Assembly: GCA_964406035.1 (NCBI GenBank)
Contig: CAYOQB010000002.1
Span: forward strand, 1 to 64,000
DNA length: 64,000 nt
Reading direction: 5' to 3'
Source: JAIEPW01 sp964406035
GTDB taxonomy: Bacteria; Acidobacteriota; Terriglobia; Bryobacterales; Bryobacteraceae
Of this stretch, positions 25,493-34,868 are shown in pieces. Position 1 is the stretch's first letter. Every line of letters starts with the position of its first letter. A model generated the notes under the pieces. It ran no database searches and was not told the origin of the DNA. It saw only the letters and a list, made by a program, of their open reading frames with translations. The translations under genes were made by a program, and so were the position numbers.

Positions 25493-28400
25493 GTGAACTT
25501 ATCTCGATTCCTGTTGTTGGGTACTGGACTGATCAGCATCTTCAGCGGACCCTTAAGCGCCCAGACTGTGGGCCAAAACGTCAATATGGTGTCCGGCACT
25601 GCCGTGGGAGAAGGCGACCCCTTCCTGCAGCGCCAGAATGAACCCTCAATCTCAGTTTCCACGCGCAATCCTCTGCACCTGCTGGCCGGAGCGAACGACT
25701 ACCGGCTGGTGGACGTGCCTGGTCTTTTGAACAACAACGAGGAAACGGGCGACGTCTGGCTCGGCGTATTCCGTTCCACCGATGGCGGCAAGACGTGGCA
25801 GAGCGCTGTTCTTCCTGGATGCCCCTATCCGATCACGGCCTGCACTTCGGGTCCGCCCTCGGCGGTGACCGGCAGGCAGGCGGCGGCGGACGCTACTATC
25901 CGCTCCGCGCCGAACGGCATGTTCCACATGAACGGCATTGCCTTCGACCGCGGCAAGAATGCGCTGGGCAACATTTTCGTTGCCAGCTTCATCGATGACA
26001 ACAACAAGGAAAACGGCAACCCGTTCCGTTACCTGGGCGCGGTGCAGGTGGATTCGGGAACGTCGGGACAGTTCCTGGATAAACCGTGGATCGCCACCGC
26101 GCTGAGCACCTCCGGGCGCAAGTGCACGATTCCGGGTTCGGGCTCGGTGCCGGCGCAGACGTTTGATGCCTACAACGTGTACATCGTGTACGCCAAGTTC
26201 GTGGGCAACAACTCCACGAGTTCCCAGATCATGTTCTCGCGCTCGCTCGATTGCGGGCAGACGTTCAGCAATCCGGTGAAGCTCAGCGAAAGCAATTCGC
26301 TGAACCAGGGGACGGTGATCGCGGTGAACCCGGCCAAGGAAGGCGAGATCTTCGTGGCCTGGCGGCGGTCGGCGAGCAGCAGCGACACCGACGCGATTCT
26401 GGTGACGAAGTCGACCGACGAAGGCCGCACCTGGGTGGGTCCGGCGCGCGTAGCGGTGAGTTTTGCGACGAATCAGTTTTTCGATCAGCCGCGCATTCAA
26501 CCGTCCAATCCGAACGCCACGTATCCGCAGGCGTTCCGTTCGAAGGCGTTCCCCACGATGTCGGTGGATGGAGACGGCCGGGTGTACCTGGCCTGGGCGC
26601 AGCGCGGGCTGGCGCCGGCGCCGTTCTCGCACAACTCGCGGATCGTGCTGGCGATGTCCACGGACGGTTTGAACTTCCCGGCCTCGCAGATAGCGGTTCC
26701 GGATAATCATGCGGGCGGCGGATATCAGTTCATGCCGGCCATGGCGTTCGCCGGCGGCCGCCTGATGCTGACCTGGTACGATTCGCGCGATTCGCAGGTC
26801 AAGTATTTCTATACCAGCCTGGGCGGCGGAGCGTACTCGGAAGAGCGCCGCGTGTTAGGCAATCCCACGACCGCTTTCAACATGCCGTTCGTGCAGGACG
26901 ACTCCACGCTGCCGCGGCTGCAGACCATCGACCTGCGCGGCATCCAGGGAGTGAACCTGGATTCGTTCAGCGCGTCGAATCCGGCGCGCAGCCTGTCGGT
27001 GCGGATCTCGCAATACAAGTTCGGCACACGCACGCAGACTCCGAACGTAATCGAGCAACTGCAGTTCAATCCGCCGAACCTGCCGATGTTCGGCCGCGGC
27101 ACTTCGTCCTTCATCGGCGACTACAACGACGTGCAGGGTCCGGCTTATCTGCCGGCGCCGGGCAACAAGTGGGTCTACAACACGACGAATCCAGAATTCG
27201 CCGTATTCCACGCCACCTGGGCCGACAATCGCAACGTGCAGCGTCCGAAGAACGGGGATTGGAAGGCGTTCACACCAGTGGGCCAGAGGTCGAGCGGGAC
27301 CATGAGCCTGTACGATCCCAGCCAGCAACTGCCGGTATGCCAGGCAGGCCAGGAAGGAACTCGCAACCAGGACATCTACACGGCGGTGATCTCGCCGGGG
27401 CTGCTGGTGAACGCGCTGGGAACAGAGAAGCCGCTGAGCACGGCGCTGCAGCGCACCTACGCGGTATGGGTTCAGAACACGACCAACCGGGCGCGTACAT
27501 TCCGGCTGAGCTTCGCCCCGTTGCCCTCCAACACCTCCGCGAGCTTTCTGTCGTTGATCAATCCGGCGCTGACGCCGCAGCCGACCCTGGATGTGACGGT
27601 GCCAAGGCGATCGTCTGTCTCGCGAACCGCGTTCGTGCTTTCCGCGCTGGCCAATGCCTCGGTGACGGTGCTGGTGACGGAGATCGACAACCCGAACGGC
27701 AGCACGTTCACGGGAGCTCTTCTGGGCACGGCTGTCTTGAACCCGGATCAGGCGCAGCCCGAGATCGCACAACCCGAGATCGCGCAGCCGGAGATTGTCA
27801 ACCCGCTGATCGCGACGGCGGAGACGTTCAACCCGAGCATTTCGCAGCCCGAAATCGCCGCGCCGCTCGCGATCAATGCCGCGATCACCAATCCGGAGAT
27901 CGTGCAGCCGGAAATCGCGCAGCCGGAGATCGTGCAACCAGAGATCGTGCAGCCGGAGATCGCACAGCCGGAGATTGCGCAGCCGGAAATCGCGCAGCCG
28001 GAGATCGCGCAGCCCGAGATCGCCGCGGCCGATATCGCCGCCGGATATACGGACACCTCGTTCACCATCAGGAACCTGGGCAACACGTCGGCAGCGTATC
28101 TGACCAAGTTGTTGTCGACAGGCGATCTGAAGCCCTGCGACGGTTCCGGAAAGACGCCCTGCACCTGCACGGAGGCGATCAAGACCAACTGCGTGAAGCT
28201 GAACCTGTTCCTGAGCAAGGCGTACCAGAACCCCGTGAACCGCGCCTGCCAGCTCAGCTTCGTGGTGCAGAATCAGTTGATCGCAAACATCGCGAATCCG
28301 GAGTTGACGCCGCTGAGCGCGACGTTCACGGATACCCGGGCGGGCATCACCAGTCCGAACACGACGAATCCGACGCTCGCGCTGCAGCCCGGAGAAGAGG

Positions 28401-30406
28401 CGCGGCTGACCATCCGGAGCTTCCCGCAGAGTTTCGATCTGTCGCGGTTTCTGACGCCGGTGATTCAGGCGCAGGGTCCGAACTCGACCGAAGCGAAGGC
28501 TCCGCTGACGCTGGCGATTACGACGTTCCGGTTGCCGGACGCGGTCGCGGGCAGGGCCTACGCTCACCCGATCACGGTGCTGGAGCCGCAGCCCAACCTG
28601 GCGTTCGTGTTGTCGGGCGGCAATATCCCGCCCGGAAATCCAGCGTTCGCCATGACCCTCGCGGCCGATGGCAAGAGCGGCATCCTGAGCGGCACGCCGA
28701 CGCAGACGGGAACGTATACGTTCACCATCCGCGCCTCGGACAAGCCTGTGAATTACCCCGCTCGGAACGCGTTCGCCGTGTTGACGCTGAAGGTGGTCGA
28801 GCCGCTGGCGACTCCGCCCACGGCAGGTCCGCTGCCTGCCGCGGGCCTGGGCATTCCGTATGAGGGACAGATCAACGTCGCGGGCGGCACGCCGCCGCTT
28901 ACGTTCGCCTTGTTCTCGGGAACGTTGCCGACCGGCCTGGTTTTGGACCCGGTGACCGGCAAGATCACGGGCACGCCGACGGAGGGAGGCACGTTCAACT
29001 TCGTGGTCAAGGTGACCGACTCCAGTTGCAGCACGCTGACCGGGCAGACCTGCGAACCGCAGTTCCTGAATCTGTCGCTGACCATCGGAGTGGACACCAC
29101 GCCGCCCGTTGTCGCAGCGGAGGTTTTCGCCGGGACGGTGGGACAGAACGGCTGGTACACCAGCGCGGTATCGGTCCGCTGGAACGTTTCAGATCCGGAG
29201 TCCGGAATCAAGACCGGCTGTCCGGACGTGACCGGGCTCACCGCCAGCCAGACTATCCAGTGCACCGCCGAGAACAAGGCGGGGCTGAAGACGACGGCTT
29301 CGCTGGATCTGAAGATCGACACCACTGCGCCGGTGGTGACGCCGCAGATCGCGGGCACGCTGGGAGCGAACGGCTGGTACACGAGCGACGTGACGGTGAC
29401 CTGGCTGACCAGCGATCCGGAATCCAACATCGCGGTGCCGTGTGTCGCCACCGAGATCAAGACCTCGACGGCGGGCCAGACGGTCACCTGCACGACGAAG
29501 AACTTCGCCGGGCTGGAGACCACCTCATCGGTAACGTTGAAGGTGGACCTGGTTGGTCCGCTGCTGACATTCACCCAGGCGCCGCCCGCGAATGCCGCGG
29601 GTTGGAATAACACCGACGTGACCTTCACGTTCGCCTGCTCGGACATCTCCGGAGTTGCCGCGGTTCCCGCGGCGGTGACTTTGACCGCGGAAGGGAACCC
29701 CACCAGCCAACTGGTGTCCTGCACCAATGGCGCGGGCGTGACCTCCACGGTCACTGTCGCGGCTAAGATCGACAAGACCGCGCCGGTGATCACCATCACG
29801 TCGCCGGCGGAAGGATCGTCGTATCCGCCGGGGGGCACGTTCACCGCCACCTACACCTGCACCGACGCGCTTTCCGGAGTGCTGCCGGTGAACTGCACCG
29901 GACCCGTTCCCTCCGGCGGGACCGTGACGGTGACGTCCTCGACCACCTCGTTCACGGTGAACGCCGTGGATCAAGCCGGCAATACGGCAAGCCGCACCGT
30001 GAACTACGGCTCGCAGTATACGTTCCTCGGATTCCAGTCACCGCTGGGACCGGCCGGAACGTTCTCCGGGACCCAGAACTTCGGGCGCGGCGTCCCGCTG
30101 AAGTTCGAGCTGCGCGCGGGCACAGAGCCCGTGACCCGGCTGGACGCGGTGACCACCATCACTTCGTACTTCACGGGAGCTCGCAACGGCAACAATCCGT
30201 GTCCGCTGACTTTATCGGCGACTTCATTCCTGCTGTACAACCCGACGCAGGGCGCCACGGGCGGGAGCACGTTCCGCGTCAGCGGTAACACGTACACCTT
30301 CAACTGGGACACCTCTTTCGGAGCCCCGACGCGAGGCTGCTACACGCTCGCGGTTCAGTTGAATGACGGCAGCGCGCCGAAGATCACCAGCCTGGAGTTG
30401 CGCTAA
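25493..30406 (+). CDS. Giant secreted BNR/sialidase-like protein with AQPEI repeats, Ig-like and PxKF domains
   Basis: A 1,637-residue exported protein (leader MNLSRFLLLGTGLISIFSGPLSAQ). Residues ~40-560 carry Asp-box/BNR-type units (FRSTDGGKTWQSA, FSRSLDCGQTFSNPV, VTKSTDEGRTWVGP), as in sialidase-fold propellers, without an evident catalytic Arg triad. Residues ~752-845 are a block of AQPEI/VQPEI pentapeptides. Two putative-Ig modules follow (YTFTIRASD and GTFNFVVKVTD ends), then three repeats beginning NGWYTSxV with DPES. The C-terminus (LKFELRAGTEPV, CYTLAVQLNDGS) resembles the PxKF domain. Likely an extracellular binding or surface protein; no enzymatic role is supported. A strong terminator follows. 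Confidence 0.9.
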   Translation: MNLSRFLLLGTGLISIFSGPLSAQTVGQNVNMVSGTAVGEGDPFLQRQNEPSISVSTRNPLHLLAGANDYRLVDVPGLLNNNEETGDVWLGVFRSTDGGKTWQSAVLPGCPYPITACTSGPPSAVTGRQAAADATIRSAPNGMFHMNGIAFDRGKNALGNIFVASFIDDNNKENGNPFRYLGAVQVDSGTSGQFLDKPWIATALSTSGRKCTIPGSGSVPAQTFDAYNVYIVYAKFVGNNSTSSQIMFSRSLDCGQTFSNPVKLSESNSLNQGTVIAVNPAKEGEIFVAWRRSASSSDTDAILVTKSTDEGRTWVGPARVAVSFATNQFFDQPRIQPSNPNATYPQAFRSKAFPTMSVDGDGRVYLAWAQRGLAPAPFSHNSRIVLAMSTDGLNFPASQIAVPDNHAGGGYQFMPAMAFAGGRLMLTWYDSRDSQVKYFYTSLGGGAYSEERRVLGNPTTAFNMPFVQDDSTLPRLQTIDLRGIQGVNLDSFSASNPARSLSVRISQYKFGTRTQTPNVIEQLQFNPPNLPMFGRGTSSFIGDYNDVQGPAYLPAPGNKWVYNTTNPEFAVFHATWADNRNVQRPKNGDWKAFTPVGQRSSGTMSLYDPSQQLPVCQAGQEGTRNQDIYTAVISPGLLVNALGTEKPLSTALQRTYAVWVQNTTNRARTFRLSFAPLPSNTSASFLSLINPALTPQPTLDVTVPRRSSVSRTAFVLSALANASVTVLVTEIDNPNGSTFTGALLGTAVLNPDQAQPEIAQPEIAQPEIVNPLIATAETFNPSISQPEIAAPLAINAAITNPEIVQPEIAQPEIVQPEIVQPEIAQPEIAQPEIAQPEIAQPEIAAADIAAGYTDTSFTIRNLGNTSAAYLTKLLSTGDLKPCDGSGKTPCTCTEAIKTNCVKLNLFLSKAYQNPVNRACQLSFVVQNQLIANIANPELTPLSATFTDTRAGITSPNTTNPTLALQPGEEARLTIRSFPQSFDLSRFLTPVIQAQGPNSTEAKAPLTLAITTFRLPDAVAGRAYAHPITVLEPQPNLAFVLSGGNIPPGNPAFAMTLAADGKSGILSGTPTQTGTYTFTIRASDKPVNYPARNAFAVLTLKVVEPLATPPTAGPLPAAGLGIPYEGQINVAGGTPPLTFALFSGTLPTGLVLDPVTGKITGTPTEGGTFNFVVKVTDSSCSTLTGQTCEPQFLNLSLTIGVDTTPPVVAAEVFAGTVGQNGWYTSAVSVRWNVSDPESGIKTGCPDVTGLTASQTIQCTAENKAGLKTTASLDLKIDTTAPVVTPQIAGTLGANGWYTSDVTVTWLTSDPESNIAVPCVATEIKTSTAGQTVTCTTKNFAGLETTSSVTLKVDLVGPLLTFTQAPPANAAGWNNTDVTFTFACSDISGVAAVPAAVTLTAEGNPTSQLVSCTNGAGVTSTVTVAAKIDKTAPVITITSPAEGSSYPPGGTFTATYTCTDALSGVLPVNCTGPVPSGGTVTVTSSTTSFTVNAVDQAGNTASRTVNYGSQYTFLGFQSPLGPAGTFSGTQNFGRGVPLKFELRAGTEPVTRLDAVTTITSYFTGARNGNNPCPLTLSATSFLLYNPTQGATGGSTFRVSGNTYTFNWDTSFGAPTRGCYTLAVQLNDGSAPKITSLELR
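27748..28023 (+). repeat. AQPEI/VQPEI pentapeptide-coding tandem repeat
   Basis: A 15-nt unit coding [A/V]QPEI occurs three times in a row. A divergent stretch holds one SQPEI and one NPEI, and eight further units follow in a row: twelve QPEI in total. Codons vary at third positions (GCG/GCA, GAG/GAA, ATC/ATT), so the array has been under protein-level selection and is not a fresh expansion. The unit length keeps the reading frame. Confidence 0.9.
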
Positions 30407-30410
30407 CAAA

Positions 30411-30443
30411 AAGGGCGCGGAGAAATTGCTTCTCCGCGCCCTT
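30411..30443. terminator. Strong bidirectional terminator
   Basis: AAGGGCGCGGAGAA (30411-30424) and TTCTCCGCGCCCTT (30430-30443) form a perfect 14-bp stem with a 5-nt loop. It has an A-run before it and a short T-run at the end of the stem. It lies between the convergent AQPEI-protein and gap genes and serves both. Confidence 0.9.
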
Positions 30444-30463
30444 TGGAAAACCACTAACCCGGC

Positions 30464-31471
<1,008 letters not shown>

Positions 31472-31497
31472 ATTCCTCCAAATTGGTGGTGCAAATT

Positions 31498-32289
31498 CTA
31501 GGGCGTGCGGGGGCGTTCCGCGACGCTGCCGCCCAGGCCGGCGTAAGTGTCTTTCACCTTGATGACCTTGCCGTTGGCGAACGTCACGAAGGTGACCTTG
31601 CCGGGCGGGACGCCAAAAACCCAATCCTCGGTGTCCAGGCCGTCCTTGGTTTCGCGGCTCTTGTGCTGCGGCCGGCCCATGGCTAGCAGCACCTGCTCGC
31701 GATCCATCCCCTCGATGGCCCGCTTCTCCTTGATCGCCAGTTGCATCTCGGGAGGCAGCGTCTCGACGTAGCTTTCCGTCACGCTGCGCTTCTCGAAATC
31801 CAGAACCGGGGCGAGAATCTTCTTCACTTCCTGAGGCGTCACAGTAACCGGAATCGACTTGCCGAAGGTGACGGCGAGGGTGGTTCCCAGGGACACGTTG
31901 GGGTTGTTGCCGCCCACCGGCGTGGTGCTGCCGCCGCCCACCCCGACCTGAATTCCCTCATACCATTTCCGCCGGGTCTTGAACCCGCCGTTGATTTCCA
32001 TGGTGATCCGGTCATCGCCGATGTCGATTTTGGTGACCTGCACGGTATCGCCAAGGCGCGCCACCAGGCCATACTTCTTGTTCTCCTCGGCCCATAGCTT
32101 TTTGTCGTAAGCGCCTTCAGAGTCCACTTCCAACGTTTTCTTGGAGCGGGGCAGCAGCGACTTCACGGTGGCATACTCCGCCGTCAACCCCCGGATCATG
32201 GCGATCTTCTGATCGTCGGAGAGCTTGTCGCGATCGGCGTTCGCCGCGCCGACGGCAAAAACGAGAAGCCCGGCTATCCGTCGCGTCAT
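31498..32289 (-). CDS. Exported protein with a BamE/SmpA-like C-terminal segment
   Basis: A 263-residue protein with a short signal peptide (MTRRIAGLLVFAVGAANA). The middle part (YGLVARLGDTVQVTKIDIGD, RITMEINGG) is predicted beta-rich. The end, GMDREQVLLAMGRPQHKSRE then TEDWVFG and VTFVTFANGKVIKVKD, follows the BamE/SmpA pattern seen in small outer-membrane assembly proteins. No lipobox Cys is present. I recall homologues only from Acidobacteria. Its start overlaps the CPBP protease stop by 4 nt, and it is followed by gap after 26 nt. Function inferred only as envelope-associated. Confidence 0.75.
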   Translation of the reverse strand: MTRRIAGLLVFAVGAANADRDKLSDDQKIAMIRGLTAEYATVKSLLPRSKKTLEVDSEGAYDKKLWAEENKKYGLVARLGDTVQVTKIDIGDDRITMEINGGFKTRRKWYEGIQVGVGGGSTTPVGGNNPNVSLGTTLAVTFGKSIPVTVTPQEVKKILAPVLDFEKRSVTESYVETLPPEMQLAIKEKRAIEGMDREQVLLAMGRPQHKSRETKDGLDTEDWVFGVPPGKVTFVTFANGKVIKVKDTYAGLGGSVAERPRTP

Positions 32290-33131
32290 TCAAACCTCTC
32301 TTCCGGCGGAACCCACAACCGGCGCACCAGCACCAGCAGCGCGGCGACCGCCACGGTCGTCAGCAGGCTGGCCTCGGGTCCGTAATCGCCCCCGCTCCAG
32401 ATCTCGCCGGCGGACCACCGCAGGCGGCGTCCCGTCACTCCCATTGTAAATCCACTGAGATTCACGCCGAAGAGCGGGAGCATCCAGTTCCAGCCGTAGT
32501 GCAGACCGATGGGCAGCCACAAGCTGCCGGATCGGAGGTAGGCGTAGCCGAACAGGACGCCCCACAGCATGGTGTTGGCGATTCCGAGTTGCGAGGCGGC
32601 GGGGTTGTTGGCGTGCGCGAGTCCGAACAAGACCCCCGCCGGGAGAATTGTCTGGTAGGGTCCCAGGCGCTTCATCAGTAGCTGGAAGGCGTAGCCGTGG
32701 AACAGCAGTTCCTCTCCGAAGGCTCCGAACAACAGCACGATGGACACAAACAGCAGGCTGGTCAACCGGAAAGGCGCATCGGGGTTGGCCTCCAGGGTGG
32801 CCATGCCCGCGAGCACGGGAACGCCGTTGACCAGCAGCGCGGCGCCAGCGCCCGCGCCCAGGCCGAACAGGAGGTCGCGCCGGGAACTCGGCGCCCAGTC
32901 CAGGCCGATGCTGGACATGCGTCCCCGCTCGTAAATGCGCACCGCCACGGCGTTGGCCGTCGCCGAAGCCGCGAAAGTGCCCAGCGCGGCCGCGATGAAG
33001 ATCCCGAAGGGCAGCAGCAGCAGCGGAAAAACGTTCATTGCGATCAGCGCGATCAGGACGAACAGGCCGACCCGCAGCAGCAGTCCGCTGATCTCCAGCC
33101 GAGGCTCCTGGTTCCCGCCGGAAGGGGTCAT
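32286..33131 (-). CDS. CPBP-family intramembrane metalloprotease
   Basis: A 281-residue integral membrane protein with about seven hydrophobic segments. The CAAX/CPBP (ABI) motifs are visible: FGEELLFHGYAFQLL with the paired Glu at 140-141, FGLAHANNP with His173, and GLHYGWNWM with His211. These residues bind metal in the glutamate intramembrane protease family. The usual Arg of EExxxR is His-Gly here. Substrate unknown; roles include processing of prenylated or secreted peptides. Translationally coupled (ATGA) to the BamE-like gene downstream. Confidence 0.9.
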   Translation of the reverse strand: MTPSGGNQEPRLEISGLLLRVGLFVLIALIAMNVFPLLLLPFGIFIAAALGTFAASATANAVAVRIYERGRMSSIGLDWAPSSRRDLLFGLGAGAGAALLVNGVPVLAGMATLEANPDAPFRLTSLLFVSIVLLFGAFGEELLFHGYAFQLLMKRLGPYQTILPAGVLFGLAHANNPAASQLGIANTMLWGVLFGYAYLRSGSLWLPIGLHYGWNWMLPLFGVNLSGFTMGVTGRRLRWSAGEIWSGGDYGPEASLLTTVAVAALLVLVRRLWVPPEERFE

Positions 33132-33158
33132 GAGCGACCAGTATAGCGGCCTTGTCGG

Positions 33159-33839
33159 TCAGCGCTTGCCGAAACTGACCTGAATCGCGGCGGCCAGGGC
33201 GAGTCCCACGGTCAGCAGAACGGGGCACAGGATCAGCGCCAGGCTGGGCATCCCCTCGCCGGTGAGCTGCAGCGAAACCCACTCGCGGAAGCTCTCCGGC
33301 AGGAAGCGCTCGCGAAACGCGACGATCCCCAGGATCAGCAGAAACAGGATGCGGACCAGCGCCTGAGCTGTAGTCGAGGCGAATCGCAGGGACAGGTTCG
33401 CGGCCAGGTAGCTGATCGCGATGTCCAGGGACAGCCCGATGGCGGCCGCCGGCAGGAGGACACGCACCGAGGGGAACACCCAACGGCCGATCCAATGAAA
33501 CTGATTCACCGCGATCAAACCGATGCCGAGAATCAGCAGGCTGACCAGCCAGCCGAAAACCGCCGCCGCGAGAGCCTTGGTATGGATCTCCGCTGGCGCG
33601 GTTGCGCGAAAGGGCGCCGCGAAGAGAGCGAGCGCCGCCGGGGCGACGAACAGCGCGCCGATTATCGCATAGGCCAGCTGGAACAGAACGTCCAGGAAGT
33701 CGAAGCCCTTGGAATACGGGATCCAGACACCGAAGGTCAGGATCACGACGATATTCAGAAGCAGCACGGGACCCGGCCGCAGCATGCCGCTTCTGCCCGC
33801 CAATCGCGCCAATTCGGTGAGGAAACCCATCGGGAGCAT
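33159..33839 (-). CDS. Membrane protein of unknown function
   Basis: A 226-residue protein with about six hydrophobic segments, near 23-40, 50-72, 90-110, 125-143, 155-172 and 195-215. No family is recognised. It lies 27 nt upstream of the CPBP protease on the same strand and could share its transcript. An in-frame ATG at 33830 is an alternative start. Confidence 0.7.
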   Translation of the reverse strand: MLPMGFLTELARLAGRSGMLRPGPVLLLNIVVILTFGVWIPYSKGFDFLDVLFQLAYAIIGALFVAPAALALFAAPFRATAPAEIHTKALAAAVFGWLVSLLILGIGLIAVNQFHWIGRWVFPSVRVLLPAAAIGLSLDIAISYLAANLSLRFASTTAQALVRILFLLILGIVAFRERFLPESFREWVSLQLTGEGMPSLALILCPVLLTVGLALAAAIQVSFGKR

Positions 33840-33890
33840 GATACCCCGGCCGTGCTACCGTAGAGTTGTCGCGCGAACAGGAGCGAGGAA

Positions 33891-33950
33891 CTAAGGGCTT
33901 GCCTTAGCAGCGGATTAGGGTGATTTTGAACCTCCCTACGCCGCTAATCC
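33891..33950. promoter_or_regulatory. Two small inverted repeats upstream of a PilZ gene
   Basis: CTAAGG (33891-33896) and CCTTAG (33902-33907) form a 6-bp hairpin. GGATTAG (33912-33918) and CTAATCC (33944-33950) form a second, wider inverted repeat. Both lie 30-95 nt before the PilZ start at 33984, where a promoter or operator is expected. Confidence 0.4.
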
Positions 33951-33983
33951 TTTCCAAAATCGACGCCGATAGTTGGAGTAGTT

Positions 33984-34358
33984 ATGCTGGACCGCCGTGT
34001 TGAACCTCGAATGCTTTGCGCGGACCTCGTGGACGTGCAATGGAAAGACCAGACTGGCCGCAACATCCGGGGTGTGGCGAATCTCGAAGACATCTCCCTG
34101 TCCGGGGCGTGCTTGCAGGTGGATCGCCCGGTACCGGTGCAGACCACGGTGCGGATCAGCTATCCCGCGGGAGAACTGAGCGGCAAGGTGCGTTATTGCG
34201 TCTTCCGCGAAATCGGGTACTTTCTGGGCATCGAGTTCGATCCGGGTTGCCGCTGGTCGCAACGCGACTTCCGGCCGCAGCATCTGCTCGATCCGCGGCG
34301 CCTGGTCCGGACCACCAACCGGGTGAAGGACGATCCGGCGCTGCCGGAAGCCATCTAA
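33984..34358 (+). CDS. PilZ-domain protein
   Basis: A 124-residue single-domain protein with the c-di-GMP-binding motifs of PilZ: RVEPR at residues 5-9 (RxxxR) and DISLSG at 36-41 (DxSxxG), followed by beta strands GACLQVDRPV and KVRYC. Such stand-alone receptors bind cyclic di-GMP and alter motility, secretion or polysaccharide production. ATG 33984 has a GGAG box. Its 3' end overlaps the convergent sixA gene by 4 nt. Upstream hairpins at 33891-33950 may be regulatory. Confidence 0.9.
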   Translation: MLDRRVEPRMLCADLVDVQWKDQTGRNIRGVANLEDISLSGACLQVDRPVPVQTTVRISYPAGELSGKVRYCVFREIGYFLGIEFDPGCRWSQRDFRPQHLLDPRRLVRTTNRVKDDPALPEAI

Positions 34359-34840
34359 TCCGCCATTTTGGGCGGCAGCATCCACTTCAGAATTCCTCGG
34401 GGAGCCGGGCCGAAACGGTCGATGTCGATGCGCGCCCAGGCGGACTTCTTGAAGTCAATTCGCAGGGACCGATCGCCCAGCAGGTACGCCGTCAGCCCGC
34501 TGAACAGGGGCTGGTGTCCCACCAGGAGAAGCTGCGGCGCGTCCTTATGGACGCGAATTTCGGTCCAAACCGCTTCGGGATCGGATTCCGGAGTCAGGCA
34601 GGCCCACTCCTGCAGGCGATCCTTGCAGCGGAGGACTTCCGCCGCGATACGCGCGGTTTCCCGGGCGCGGCGGTAGGGACTGCTGGCGATGATCGCCGGA
34701 TCGATCCCGGTTTTCGGCGCGAACCGCAGAACCGCGCGCAGCTTGTCGACGCCTTCCCGGGTCAAGTCGCGATCCCGGTCGCGCATTCCGGGCGCCGGAT
34801 CTTCGGCGATGGCATGGCGCAGAAGGTGAACCTGCATCAC
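34355..34840 (-). CDS. sixA: Histidine phosphatase, SixA-like
   Basis: A 161-residue phosphohistidine phosphatase of the branch-2 histidine phosphatase family. The catalytic LLRHAIAE (RHG-type motif) is at the N-terminus, SSPYRRARETA in the middle, and LLVGHQPLFS with the second His later. SixA removes phosphate from His-containing phosphotransfer proteins in E. coli; whether that is the role here is inferred. Divergent from the O-antigen-ligase-like gene. Confidence 0.88.
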   Translation of the reverse strand: MMQVHLLRHAIAEDPAPGMRDRDRDLTREGVDKLRAVLRFAPKTGIDPAIIASSPYRRARETARIAAEVLRCKDRLQEWACLTPESDPEAVWTEIRVHKDAPQLLLVGHQPLFSGLTAYLLGDRSLRIDFKKSAWARIDIDRFGPAPRGILKWMLPPKMAD

Positions 34841-34868
34841 GGTTCTTCATTCTGGCATACTGGCTCGC

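Noticed and set aside
27748..28023. Possible CRISPR-like array
   Set aside because: The 15-nt units are contiguous, without spacers, and in frame within a coding gene; they are a protein repeat.
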